Assembly (NCBI RefSeq): GCF_002220365.1 | Contig: NZ_MTHB01000198.1 | Span: 31,667-95,666 of the forward strand | DNA length: 64,000 nt | Origin: Caballeronia sordidicola | GTDB taxonomy: Bacteria > Pseudomonadota > Gammaproteobacteria > Burkholderiales > Burkholderiaceae | Direction: 5' to 3' | Shown here: positions 35,576-43,926 of the stretch, piece by piece | How positions within the stretch are numbered: the first letter of the stretch is position 1 | Layout of the letters: each line of letters starts with the position of its first letter | Notes under the pieces: model-generated | Database searches by the model: none | Seen by the model: the letters and a program-made list of their open reading frames with translations, nothing else | Told to the model about the DNA's origin: nothing | Translations under genes and position numbers: made by a program

Positions 35576-36523
35576 TTAAGCACGCGACGCGATGAACGCA
35601 TCAATTTCCGCCGCATCCGGCGACGTCGCGGGTCCGTAGCGCGTCACGGCAATAGCCGCAGCGGCGTTCGCGCGACGAGCCGCCGTTCGTGCATCCGCAC
35701 CGGTCGCCAGCGTGGCCAGGAACACGCCGGCATGAGCATCGCCGGCACCGTTGCTGTCGACCGCTTTCACCGCGAAGCCCGGCACATGGTCGCGTGTTTC
35801 GCCCACGCGCAGGTGACAGCCGGAGGCGCTATCGCGCACGATGGCGAGCGCGCCGGTTCTTAACCGCGCGATGATCGAGTCGAATGCTGCATCGAAATTG
35901 TCGGTATTGGCGAAGCGCAGCGCCTCTACCCGGTTGCTCGTCCAGATTGATACGACGGCCAGCATGCGCGCAAGCAACGTTGCATCGATAGCGTCGACAA
36001 GCGGTCCCGGATCAAAAGCCACGCGGGTTTCAGAAGGCAGATGCTCAAGCCAATCGACAAGCACAGCGCCCTTCTCCGCAAGCATCAGGCTATAACCGCT
36101 GACATAAACTATGTCGTGCGCGCTCACCGAGAGCGCGTCAAGCACGTGCCGCTCGAGCACGCTTTCCGCGCCCATGTGCGAGACGAACGTGCGCTCGGCG
36201 GATGCATCGACAATGGCAACGCACAAGCCGGTGTCCCGGTCCACGACTTCCGGCCCGGCAATCTCCACGCCTTCCAGGGCTAACACCTGACGCGCCATGT
36301 CACCGAAACGGCCATGCCCATGACCGCCCGGATACACCACGCGCATGCCGCTGCGACGCGCTGCGGCCATCACGTTGAAACCACCGCCTACTTCGAAGCT
36401 TGCGTTGTGCGCGAGCACGTCGCCGCCGGGCGCGGGCAGCGTATCGATCTGCATGACCAGATCGACGATCACCTGCCCGGTATGAATCAATCTCGATGCC
36501 TGCCGTGAGTCTGCTTGGGTCAT
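35576..36523 (-). CDS. PfkB-family sugar/nucleoside kinase
   Basis: A 315-residue ribokinase-type kinase: 'ASFEVGGGFNVMAAARRSGM' (sugar-binding Gly-Gly) near residue 45 and 'VKAVDSNGAGDAHAGVFLA' near residue 255 with the catalytic Asp in G-A-G-D. The usual D-T-x-G-A-G-D is D-S-N-G-A-G-D here. It phosphorylates a pentose or nucleoside with ATP. Its ATG overlaps the permease stop (ATGA), so it is the last gene of the GntR/ADP-ribosylglycohydrolase/permease operon. Likely substrate: the sugar released from, or the intact form of, the imported compound (inference). Confidence 0.85.
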   Translation of the reverse strand: MTQADSRQASRLIHTGQVIVDLVMQIDTLPAPGGDVLAHNASFEVGGGFNVMAAARRSGMRVVYPGGHGHGRFGDMARQVLALEGVEIAGPEVVDRDTGLCVAIVDASAERTFVSHMGAESVLERHVLDALSVSAHDIVYVSGYSLMLAEKGAVLVDWLEHLPSETRVAFDPGPLVDAIDATLLARMLAVVSIWTSNRVEALRFANTDNFDAAFDSIIARLRTGALAIVRDSASGCHLRVGETRDHVPGFAVKAVDSNGAGDAHAGVFLATLATGADARTAARRANAAAAIAVTRYGPATSPDAAEIDAFIASRA

Positions 36524-37959
36524 GCTGTCTTCCAACGTTTAGCCGTACCGCGCGCGCCGCCAAGAAGCGCATACACGCCTGCTGCCACCACGAACGTCAC
36601 GATCCATCCGAGGCCATTGCGTCCAAACCAGGAGTCCGCGAATATGCCGTGGATCGCACCCGTCGAGATGAAACAAAAACCAAGCACGATCGCCAGCGCC
36701 CACGCGCCGAATGCACGCCATTCAACGCCGCCTTTGTACCAGTACGCGCTGCGCGGGGAGACATCGAGCAAGTCGGTCGGTGAGTATTCCTGGCGATGGA
36801 TCAGATCCACCACGAAGATACCGACCCACGCCGTGATAGGAACCGCGAGCAGCGAGATGAAGCCGATGAACGGACCGTAGAAGCTCCCGGCGATCAGCAT
36901 GAAGTAGATCGAGCCAGCAAAGATCACCACGACGTCGACCACTACCGCCTGCACGCGTTTCACCTTCAGGCCAAGCGTGAGTGTCGTCAAACCTGCCGAA
37001 TACACGGACAGATAATTGGACAGCAACAAACCGCCGAATGCCGTGACCAGGTAGGGAATAGCCATCCACGTAGGCAACATTTCGCGGATCGCGGCGATGG
37101 GGTCCGTGGCCGACGCGAGATGATCGTTGCCCACTGACAGCAGCGCGCCAAGCGTGACGAGAAGGATCAGCGGAATGCCCGCGCCGAACGCAGCCGACGC
37201 CACCAGCGCCGGACCCTTCACCGTAGGCGCCTGATAGCGCGACATATCGGCGCCTGCGTTAGCCCAGCCAATCCCCGTACCCGCTGCAATCGTGCCAATT
37301 CCGATGACGACGGCGCTCAACGGCGCAGGCGCTGCATTGAAAACAGCATGCCAGTCGATCGCCGTCGCGAGAAAGCCAGCCACCAGCAAGTTGAGCACGC
37401 CGAAGACATAGGTGGACCATTTCTGGATCACGAGCAGCGTAGCGTGGCCGAGCCCCGACACGATCATCGTCAGCACCACGAACACGGCGATGAACACAAG
37501 CGTCATCACCGGCGCGTTCTTGGCTTGCGCGGGCGTGCCGAACACAATGGTTGCGAGCGACAGCAGCACGTATGCGGCGGTGGTCGTATTGACCGTCTCC
37601 CAGCCGAGCCGCGACAACAGCGAGACAATGGTCGGCCCAATGTTGCCGCGCACGCCGAAGATCGCACGCGAAAGCGTGAGACTCGGCGCATGCCCGCGCC
37701 GCCCCGCGATCGAGATCACGCCGACGATCGCAAACGACCCCGCCGCACCGATTACCGCGACAAGCGCCGCCTGCCAGATAGCGAGATGCTGGAAAGCGAC
37801 CAGCGTCGCGCCGAGCGGCAGTCCAAGAATGCTGATGTTGGCGGCAAACCAGACCCAGAAAAGCTGCAGCGGATGTCCATGACATTCGCCTTCCGGTACA
37901 GGTTCGATACCACGCGTCTCGACTTTACGAGCGCTGTTTGACGTGCGTGACGAAGCCAT
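36520..37959 (-). CDS. NCS1-family purine/cytosine permease
   Basis: A 479-residue membrane protein with about 12 hydrophobic segments and NCS1 (cytosine permease CodB-like) features: 'WVWFAANISILGLPLG', 'ARAIFGVRG'-like 'LSRAIFGVRGNIGPTIVSLL', 'GIGWANAGADMSRYQ' near residue 225 and 'LLSNYLSVYSAGLTTLTLGL'. It imports a nucleobase or related compound. It lies 72 bp after the ADP-ribosylglycohydrolase gene and overlaps the kinase gene by 4 bp. Confidence 0.9.
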   Translation of the reverse strand: MASSRTSNSARKVETRGIEPVPEGECHGHPLQLFWVWFAANISILGLPLGATLVAFQHLAIWQAALVAVIGAAGSFAIVGVISIAGRRGHAPSLTLSRAIFGVRGNIGPTIVSLLSRLGWETVNTTTAAYVLLSLATIVFGTPAQAKNAPVMTLVFIAVFVVLTMIVSGLGHATLLVIQKWSTYVFGVLNLLVAGFLATAIDWHAVFNAAPAPLSAVVIGIGTIAAGTGIGWANAGADMSRYQAPTVKGPALVASAAFGAGIPLILLVTLGALLSVGNDHLASATDPIAAIREMLPTWMAIPYLVTAFGGLLLSNYLSVYSAGLTTLTLGLKVKRVQAVVVDVVVIFAGSIYFMLIAGSFYGPFIGFISLLAVPITAWVGIFVVDLIHRQEYSPTDLLDVSPRSAYWYKGGVEWRAFGAWALAIVLGFCFISTGAIHGIFADSWFGRNGLGWIVTFVVAAGVYALLGGARGTAKRWKTA

Positions 37960-38031
37960 CTGAGTTTGATCTCCAGATTAAAGGGTACTGCAGGGGACCG
38001 CGAAAAGTGCGTTAAAGCGCGTTAGAGCGGG

Positions 38032-39069
38032 TCAGGCAGCCGCGGCGCGCAGTCCAAGCAAACGCTCGACGAGTGGCTCGAGATCGAGTGAGTTCACGCG
38101 CCGAATGGTCTCGATGGAAACCGCCGGCAGCGCCTCGTAACCCGCGCACGCGCCGAGGATCGCACCGAGCATGGCGGCGATCGTGTCGGTGTCGCCGCCC
38201 AGGCTCGCTGCAGCCCCCAAGGCGGCTTCGATCGTGCTACCTCGACTATCCAGATCAAAAGCCAGCGCGAACGTTGCCACAACCGATTCCTGCGACGCCA
38301 CCGACGTCCCGATCACGTCATAGATCGTGTCCGCCACGTCGCTCCCGGCGCAGTTGCGCATCAGCTCGCGTGCATGGCGGATGCGCGGCGCAATGCGCCC
38401 GCCCGCAACCCAGAATCCACGGCTCTCGGCGGCCTCGGCCATCGAAATGCCGGCTTCCAGCGCTTCAACCAGGCTCGCGCCGTTCAGTCCGGCCGATACC
38501 GCCGCAGCCACCGCCGCCGCGCTCGAAATGCCAAGCGTGGTGTTGTGCGTCACGACACATGACTGCACGACGGCATCGATAAACAGGTCATGGCGACGCA
38601 GGTCAAACGCAATCCCGACGGGCGTCACGCGCATGGCCGCGCCGTTGGTCGTACCGAAACGACCCGTGCGCAGCGGATCTTCACCGGCGGCAATCCGCAC
38701 GATGGCCTGTTTCGTCGATGGTCCGAGCAAGTCGAGCGAACCGCGCGCCTTCATGGACGCTTCCCACTCGATCAACGCACGCGCAAACGCCATCGGTTCG
38801 ATCTTGCCGTGGCCGTCGGCCAGTAAATGCGCAACGAGGACCGCTTGTTCCGTGTCATCTGTGATGGAGCCAGCCCGAAGACCTGGCGCGATCGGTTGAT
38901 CCGCAAACGCGTTTTCCAGTTTGTCGATCCGTCCGAACTGCTCGACGATGCGCTCGCGGCTCAGTGACTGGGTCGGCATGCCGAACGCGTCGCCGAGTGC
39001 GAGACCGTAGAAGGCGCCGCGTGCGCGATCCGCCAACGTGGGGTGATTCAAAAGCAAAGACGAAGACAT
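38032..39069 (-). CDS. ADP-ribosylglycohydrolase family protein
   Basis: A 345-residue ADP-ribosyl-acceptor hydrolase fold. The early 'GLALGDAFGMPTQSLSRE' and 'SITDDTEQAVLVAHLL' carry the first metal-binding acids, and 'GAAASLGGDTDTIAAMLGAI' near residue 295 carries the second, so both sites look intact. Family enzymes cleave N-glycosidic bonds of ADP-ribose, and some act on other N-ribosides. Beside a base/nucleoside-type permease and a PfkB kinase, a nucleoside-like substrate seems likelier than a protein (inference). Start overlaps the regulator stop by ATGA. Confidence 0.88.
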   Translation of the reverse strand: MSSSLLLNHPTLADRARGAFYGLALGDAFGMPTQSLSRERIVEQFGRIDKLENAFADQPIAPGLRAGSITDDTEQAVLVAHLLADGHGKIEPMAFARALIEWEASMKARGSLDLLGPSTKQAIVRIAAGEDPLRTGRFGTTNGAAMRVTPVGIAFDLRRHDLFIDAVVQSCVVTHNTTLGISSAAAVAAAVSAGLNGASLVEALEAGISMAEAAESRGFWVAGGRIAPRIRHARELMRNCAGSDVADTIYDVIGTSVASQESVVATFALAFDLDSRGSTIEAALGAAASLGGDTDTIAAMLGAILGACAGYEALPAVSIETIRRVNSLDLEPLVERLLGLRAAAA

Positions 39070-39800
39070 CAGAATTCCAGGTGTAGTGCAAAAAAAGTCG
39101 GGTCCAGCAAGCTCACGACATACTCGATAATCCGTTCATCCCGGTCCCGTGTGAGCCGTCGCGAACGCAGGAACGAGGTGCCGGCGCGACGCTTGAGCAG
39201 GCGTGCATCGGCCGCTTCCAGACCGACCACTTCGGCCCACTGCTCGCCGTGATGCGGCACCATGCCGTGCTCGATCAACGTCCGGTTCAGCGAGCCGCCT
39301 ACCAGCCCTTCCAGCGGCAAAGCCGCGAGGTCGTCGTTGAACGGCAGGCGGCTGCGCTCGAGCGAAATGCACTGCGCGTCGGCGTCGGCGCCGATCACGC
39401 GCATCCGGTCGATCGCCACGAAGGCGGTGCGCTCAAGCTTCAGCTCCTGCGCAAGCGTCTCGTCTTCGATCAGCGCAATCTGCAGCAAACGGGTCTGCGC
39501 GCCGCCCGCTTTTTCTATCGCGGTGGTCCAGCCGAGCGCGCCGTCTATCGCCTGACCGTTGAACGTCACGAACGAACCGATACCGCCCTTGCGCGTGATC
39601 AAACCGCCGCTGGTCAGCAGGTCGAGCCCCTTGCGAACAGTGTTACGGCTGACCGCGAAGCGCTCGACCAATTCGTTCTCGCTTTCCAGTTGCTGCCCGA
39701 ATGGCAGACGCCCGGTGAGGATGTCCTGCTCGATCGTGGCGGCAACCATATGTGCCTTCGAGCGCCCGACCTCTGCGGTTTTTACTGCTCGTTTAACCAT
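39069..39800 (-). CDS. GntR-family transcriptional regulator with UTRA domain
   Basis: A 243-residue HutC-subfamily GntR regulator. The winged helix-turn-helix near residues 18-80 reads 'LESENELVERFAVSRNTVRK' and 'LITRKGGIGSFV'; the UTRA effector domain follows ('IDRMRVIGADADAQCISLER', 'LLKRRAGTSFLRSRRLTRD'). It is first in the operon with the glycohydrolase, permease and kinase, and ACATGT repeats lie in its promoter region. It probably represses the operon until its sugar-phosphate or nucleoside ligand is present. Confidence 0.87.
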   Translation of the reverse strand: MVKRAVKTAEVGRSKAHMVAATIEQDILTGRLPFGQQLESENELVERFAVSRNTVRKGLDLLTSGGLITRKGGIGSFVTFNGQAIDGALGWTTAIEKAGGAQTRLLQIALIEDETLAQELKLERTAFVAIDRMRVIGADADAQCISLERSRLPFNDDLAALPLEGLVGGSLNRTLIEHGMVPHHGEQWAEVVGLEAADARLLKRRAGTSFLRSRRLTRDRDERIIEYVVSLLDPTFFALHLEF

Positions 39801-40124
39801 GGTGTGACTCCTGTGCCGATGAGTTCTGGAAGTCCAGTCTCTGCAAAAGCACAAGTATGCACATGTTTTGCTAAAAAGCGGTGCACGAAACCTGATTGAA
39901 AGCGACAGGGGCGCGCGCTGCCATAGTCCTTGATGCTTGTTCCTTTTATGAACCTTTAAAAAGAACATGTAGGAACATGTACAGAATTTAAGACGTCATA
40001 TTGCGATGGTCAAGCGGGAATTGATGAGGGGAAACCCTTGGGGTTGCGCCAGATGGTTGTCGGGCAACGAAGTGCGCGGCAGGCGGGTGCCAAGGAAAGG
40101 GCCGGTCTCGGCTCCTTCCCTTTT
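39801..40124. other. intergenic region between the GntR-led operon and the short thrS
   Basis: A 324-bp region with the operon promoter and the ACATGT repeats. Near 40093-40125 a GC-rich sequence ends in TTTTTT on the plus strand, but no plus-strand gene precedes it; it may serve weakly as the 3' end of the minus-strand synthetase gene. No other structure. Confidence 0.35.
39861..39981. promoter_or_regulatory. ACATGT repeats upstream of the GntR-led operon
   Basis: GAACATGTA occurs at 39963-39971 and again at 39973-39981 as a direct repeat with a 10-bp period, each centred on the palindrome ACATGT. A third ACATGT is at 39861-39866. All lie upstream of the GntR gene start (39800). Spacing of one helical turn is what a dimeric or tetrameric repressor would use. 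Operator function is inferred. Confidence 0.4.
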
Positions 40125-41348
40125 TTAGGACCGTGCTTTGGCCGGCGTCCGGCCAATCTCACGCAAACGGTCGATACCCTCGTGTATGGCGAAGGTGTTT
40201 TGCGTTCCGTCTCGAAGTCGCAGCGACACCGTTTCGTCGCGCAGGTCGCGGGCGCCCACCGTGATAAATACGGGGATTCGCTGTTCGCGTGCATCGACGA
40301 TCTTTCGTTCAAGCCGTTCAGGCCTGTCGTCGAACACCGCCCTTAAGTCCGCTTCGTCCAGCAAGTCCATCACGCGTTGTCCATAGCCCGCGCTCGCATC
40401 GGACACCGTCGCGACCGTCACCTGATCGGGCGAAAGCCACAGGGGCAGCCAACCTTCGTGGTGTTCAAGGAGCATGGCAATAAACCGCTCCATGCTGCCC
40501 AGGACCGCGTGATGAATCATCACCGGGCGAAGGTGTTCGTTCTCGAAAGAGACGAAGCTTGCATCGAGACGATCTGGCAAGACGAAATCAAGCTGGATCG
40601 TGCCGCATTGCCAGCTGCGCTCCCGGCTATCCGTAAGATGGAACTCAAGCTTCGGGCCATAGAAAGCCCCTTCTCCCGGACGCACATCGAACGTCAGGCC
40701 GGCGCAAGCCGCGGCCTTCGCCAGCGCCTCCTCCGCCCGATCCCAGAGCGCATCATCGCCTGCCCGCTGATCCGGACGCGTAGCCAGTTGCACGCGGAAC
40801 GTCGAGAAGCCAAGGTCTGCATAGACCACTCGAAGCAAGTCGCAAAACCGCCCGACCTCGACTTCCACCTGATCTTCCGTGCAGAAGACATGGGCGTCGT
40901 CTTGCGTGAAAGCACGCGTGCGTTTCAACCCCTCCAGCGACCCCGAAGGCTCGTCGCGATGGCACGCGCCAAACTCGCTGTATCGGATCGGCAGGTCGCG
41001 ATAAGAACGAATACGTTGATTGAAAATCTGCACATGACACGGACAGCTCATGGGTTTCAGGCAATAAGGCTGGTTTTCATGAGCTTCATCCTGACTGCCG
41101 TTCACCGAATACATGCCGGCCTGAAATTTCTCCCAATGCCCGCTGCGCTCCCAAAGCGAACGCGCCAGCAGTTGCGGCGTACGCACTTCGCGAAACCCCG
41201 CGCCTCGCATTCGACGCCGGATGTAATCCTCCACTACGCGATAAAGCTCCCACCCACGCGGATGCCAGAACACCATTCCGGGTCCTTCGTCCTGCTGATG
41301 GAACAGGTCGAGCTTGTTGCCTAACTGCCGATGATCGATATTGTCCAC
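40125..41348 (-). CDS. threonyl-tRNA synthetase, short form lacking TGS and editing domains
   Basis: A 407-residue class II synthetase. Normal bacterial ThrRS has about 635-645 residues with TGS, editing (N2), catalytic and anticodon domains; here only the last two are present. It starts 'VDNIDHRQLGNKLDLFH' at a GTG preceded by GGAGAG. The zinc ligands are conserved: Cys in 'CLKPMSCPCHV' near residue 98, His in 'TQDDAHVFC' near 152 and His in 'RPVMIHHAVLGSMERF' near 282. Motif 2 Arg is in 'FGACHRDEPSGSLEGLKRTR'. The anticodon-binding domain fills about residues 300-400. It probably charges tRNA-Thr but could not hydrolyse Ser-tRNA-Thr. Expression appears controlled by a Thr-codon attenuator. 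A full-length thrS is presumably elsewhere. Confidence 0.9.
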   Translation of the reverse strand: MDNIDHRQLGNKLDLFHQQDEGPGMVFWHPRGWELYRVVEDYIRRRMRGAGFREVRTPQLLARSLWERSGHWEKFQAGMYSVNGSQDEAHENQPYCLKPMSCPCHVQIFNQRIRSYRDLPIRYSEFGACHRDEPSGSLEGLKRTRAFTQDDAHVFCTEDQVEVEVGRFCDLLRVVYADLGFSTFRVQLATRPDQRAGDDALWDRAEEALAKAAACAGLTFDVRPGEGAFYGPKLEFHLTDSRERSWQCGTIQLDFVLPDRLDASFVSFENEHLRPVMIHHAVLGSMERFIAMLLEHHEGWLPLWLSPDQVTVATVSDASAGYGQRVMDLLDEADLRAVFDDRPERLERKIVDAREQRIPVFITVGARDLRDETVSLRLRDGTQNTFAIHEGIDRLREIGRTPAKARS

Positions 41349-41406
41349 AATGCTCTCCGTTAAGTTCAAGGGCCGTAACGGACGTGGTGGGCTGCACAAT
41401 GCAAAA

Positions 41407-41431
41407 GGCCCCGTCCGTTTCCGGCGGGGCC
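41407..41431 (-). terminator. attenuator terminator ahead of the short thrS
   Basis: On the minus strand GGCCCCG and CGGGGCC pair with an inner CCG/CGG, giving a GC-rich hairpin followed by TTTT. It lies 24 nt after the leader-peptide stop codon and about 58 nt before the thrS-like start. Its 5' arm contains CCCGCC (41423-41428), which can alternatively pair with GGCGGG in the leader (41480-41485). Confidence 0.8.
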
Positions 41432-41455
41432 TTCTGAAAAACGTACCTCGATACT

Positions 41456-41548
41456 TTATCGCGCACGGCCTCCAGACGACCCGCCTGAGAAGGTGGTCGT
41501 GGTGGTTGTGGTAGTTGCGGTCGTGAGGGCGAAGAAGTGTGAGTTCAT
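41456..41548 (-). CDS. threonine-rich leader peptide (attenuator) of the short thrS
   Basis: A 30-residue minus-strand frame, ATG to TAA, with Thr at positions 9, 10 and 12-19 (ten Thr in eleven codons, using ACG, ACC, ACT and ACA), followed by 'FSGGSSGGRAR'. It sits between a promoter-like pair and a GC-rich terminator, directly upstream of a threonyl-tRNA synthetase. Ribosome stalling at Thr codons when charged tRNA-Thr is scarce would favour antitermination. The Thr block contains ACGACC (41495-41500), which can pair with GGTCGT (41476-41481). There is no Shine-Dalgarno sequence; the proposed transcript would start only a few nt before the ATG, so leaderless translation is likely. Confidence 0.75.
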   Translation of the reverse strand: MNSHFFALTTATTTTTTTTFSGGSSGGRAR

Positions 41549-41557
41549 GGTGCAAAC

Positions 41558-41585
41558 AATAAAGGGCTTTAGGGTCCGCCGTCAA
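41558..41585 (-). promoter_or_regulatory. candidate sigma-70 promoter of the Thr leader-thrS unit
   Basis: On the minus strand TTGACG (41580-41585) and TTTATT (41558-41563) are separated by 16 bp. Transcription would begin near 41551, about 3 nt before the leader ATG at 41548. The -10 matches the consensus at 4 of 6 positions, so this is a moderate prediction. Confidence 0.4.
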
Positions 41586-41688
41586 CATCGTTATTGAAGA
41601 GCGGTGAATCGCCAAGCGACGCGAACCCGGACGTTTGAAAACACGTACCCGGTTCGCGCCGGCTTATATGCCGAGCTTATCTGCTACG

Positions 41689-43821
41689 TCAAGCCAGCAC
41701 CGTCACTGGCGCAACCGCAGCCGGATCGCTGATACTCGGTCGACCGTTTTCAACGTGACCAGCCAGACGACGCAAGAACGTGGGATCGTCGTTGCTGGTG
41801 ACGCTCAGGTCGTACCAGTGATGACTCGCGGCCAGAACCCACGACTCTCCCATCGACCCCAGCGACGGCACTAATACTTGACGCGGCTGTGCACCGTAGG
41901 CGTTATCGACCACCGATAAGCGCGCAATGCCGCGGCCCCGGTTCGTGAACTTCAGGGACACATTGCCGTTCGCGACATCGTATTGCGCCGCCAATTCGGG
42001 ATCAGCCGGCGGATTGGTCGCACTACCGCTACCCGGCGGCGTCAACGTACCGGCAAACTCGCGTACGAACCCGTTCGGACCATAGACCGTGAACGCATAG
42101 ATGCCCGCCGTCCTGTTGATGTCGAAGCTGTCGCGCAAGGTCTTGCCCGCTTCGACCGTATAGCGCCACGGGCCATCGGTGCGGTTCGATGAATAGACAT
42201 AGAAGTGCGCGCCCTGCGAACCGGTATTGGCGAAATGAAGCGTCAGCTGCTTGTTGCCCCCGTCGAGACTGCTTTGTACATACAGCTCGTACGGCAGCGC
42301 ACGGGCGAAGCGTGTACCGGGTTCCTGCGGATCGATCACGCCCGGCACCGCCGGCACCGTGGGCGCGGGTTGCGTGGCGCATTGATTATCCGCAATCGTC
42401 TTGTAGTTGCTGGTGTCGGGCAGCACCGGCATCTGCGCATCGGGCGTGCGGAAATCGAAGGCGGCGGTCAGGTCGCCACAAACCGCGCGACGCCACGGCG
42501 TAATGTTCGGCTCCATCACCCCAAAGCGCGTTTCAATAAAACGAATCACCGACGTGTGATCGAACACTTGCGAGCAAACAAAACCTCCCTTGGTCCAGGG
42601 CGAAACAACCGTCATGGGCACGCGCGGGCCGAGGCCGTACGGCAGGCCGTCGGCGGTGTAGCTGCCGCCGCGTCCCGGATTGACAACCGTGTGCAGTTCG
42701 CCCTCGGTTGTCACCGTCGACAAACCTTGCGCCCGCGACATGGGCGGCTGCGGCGGCACGAGGTGATCGAAGAAACCATCGTTCTCGTCGTACATGATGA
42801 ACAGCACCGTCTTGCTCCAGACTTCCGGATTGGACGTCAGCGCATCCAGAATCTGCGACGTATATTCCGCACCATACGCCGGCGTGTATTTCGGATGCTC
42901 CGAGTACGCTGCGGGCGGACACAACCACGATACTTGCGGCAATTTATTCGCCAGCACGTCGGCTTTCAGGTCGTCGATCGTACGCACGGCGTTCGCGCGC
43001 AACTGTAGTGAAGAGCCCTGCGGCGCATTGATGATATTCGCAAAGTTCTGCAGCACGTTGGTGCCGTAATTGCCATTCAGCGGGTCGGCGCCAGTCAGGC
43101 CTTGCTGATAGATCTGCCACGAGATACCGGCAGCTTCCAGACGTTCCGGATAGGTCGTCCACGAGAGCAGCTGATACTGCGGCGGACCGTCGCCATCCAC
43201 AAAATCGTTATTGTCGAGCAGCGGGCCACCTTGCGTGCCGGTCGGATCGACCATGCCCGTCATGAGGTAGGCGCGGTTTGGATGCGTCGGGCCGGGCAGC
43301 GAGCAGAAGTAGGCATCGCAGACGGTGAAGGCATCGGCGAGCGCGTAGTGAAACGGAATGTCGCTGCGCAGGTGATAACCCATCGTCATGTCCGTCTTGT
43401 ACGCGGGCCACTGGTCGTAACGACCGTTATTGATCGCATAGTGCGTCGGGTACCACGAGTGATCGAGATCGCCGATGCATTGCGCGCTGGTCGTCAGCGT
43501 ATTCAGGTGAAACGGAAGCACCGGTTTCGTCGGATCTTCCTTCGACGGCTGGAACCATACCGGCTGCCCGCTGGGTAACGGGATCGGGAAGCGGTCGTTG
43601 TACCCCCGCACGCCCCGCATGTGGCCCATGTAGTGATCGAAGGAACGGTTTTCCTGCATGAACACAACAATGTGCTCGACATCATTGATCGATCCGGTGC
43701 GCCGTGACGCCGGAATGGCAAGCGCTTTGCGAATCGATTCGGGGAATACCGTCAGCGCGGCAGCGGCGCCGGCTGAAGTAGCAACGGTCTGCAAGAAGCG
43801 GCGGCGACTATTCAATGTCAT
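41689..43821 (-). CDS. Tat-exported phosphocholine-specific phospholipase C
   Basis: A 710-residue bacterial phospholipase C of the PlcH/PlcN (phosphoesterase) family. A twin-arginine signal 'SRRRFLQ' lies at residues 5-11 with a hydrophobic core after it. The catalytic start 'VEHIVVFMQENRSFDHYMG' has the family E-N-R-S-F-D-H. Two C-terminal beta-rich domains follow ('FARALPYELYVQSSLDGGNK', 'NVSLKFTNRGRGIARLSVVD'). It hydrolyses phosphatidylcholine or sphingomyelin outside the cytoplasm, providing phosphate or choline or damaging host membranes. A single gene without an adjacent chaperone. The ATG at 43821 begins at the Tat signal. Confidence 0.93.
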   Translation of the reverse strand: MTLNSRRRFLQTVATSAGAAAALTVFPESIRKALAIPASRRTGSINDVEHIVVFMQENRSFDHYMGHMRGVRGYNDRFPIPLPSGQPVWFQPSKEDPTKPVLPFHLNTLTTSAQCIGDLDHSWYPTHYAINNGRYDQWPAYKTDMTMGYHLRSDIPFHYALADAFTVCDAYFCSLPGPTHPNRAYLMTGMVDPTGTQGGPLLDNNDFVDGDGPPQYQLLSWTTYPERLEAAGISWQIYQQGLTGADPLNGNYGTNVLQNFANIINAPQGSSLQLRANAVRTIDDLKADVLANKLPQVSWLCPPAAYSEHPKYTPAYGAEYTSQILDALTSNPEVWSKTVLFIMYDENDGFFDHLVPPQPPMSRAQGLSTVTTEGELHTVVNPGRGGSYTADGLPYGLGPRVPMTVVSPWTKGGFVCSQVFDHTSVIRFIETRFGVMEPNITPWRRAVCGDLTAAFDFRTPDAQMPVLPDTSNYKTIADNQCATQPAPTVPAVPGVIDPQEPGTRFARALPYELYVQSSLDGGNKQLTLHFANTGSQGAHFYVYSSNRTDGPWRYTVEAGKTLRDSFDINRTAGIYAFTVYGPNGFVREFAGTLTPPGSGSATNPPADPELAAQYDVANGNVSLKFTNRGRGIARLSVVDNAYGAQPRQVLVPSLGSMGESWVLAASHHWYDLSVTSNDDPTFLRRLAGHVENGRPSISDPAAVAPVTVLA

Positions 43822-43926
43822 TTTGATTCACCTCGTGGCGTCATGATAGGTGCGGCAATGGCGTCCCGCTCGAAAGACTCGATCAGGATGGGGATTTTTA
43901 TTCACTGGAGAGCGTCGCTCAGGGCG

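Noticed and set aside
40093..40125. GC-rich dyad followed by TTTTTT on the plus strand
   Set aside because: The T run would terminate plus-strand transcripts, but no plus-strand gene precedes it; the stem has mismatches.
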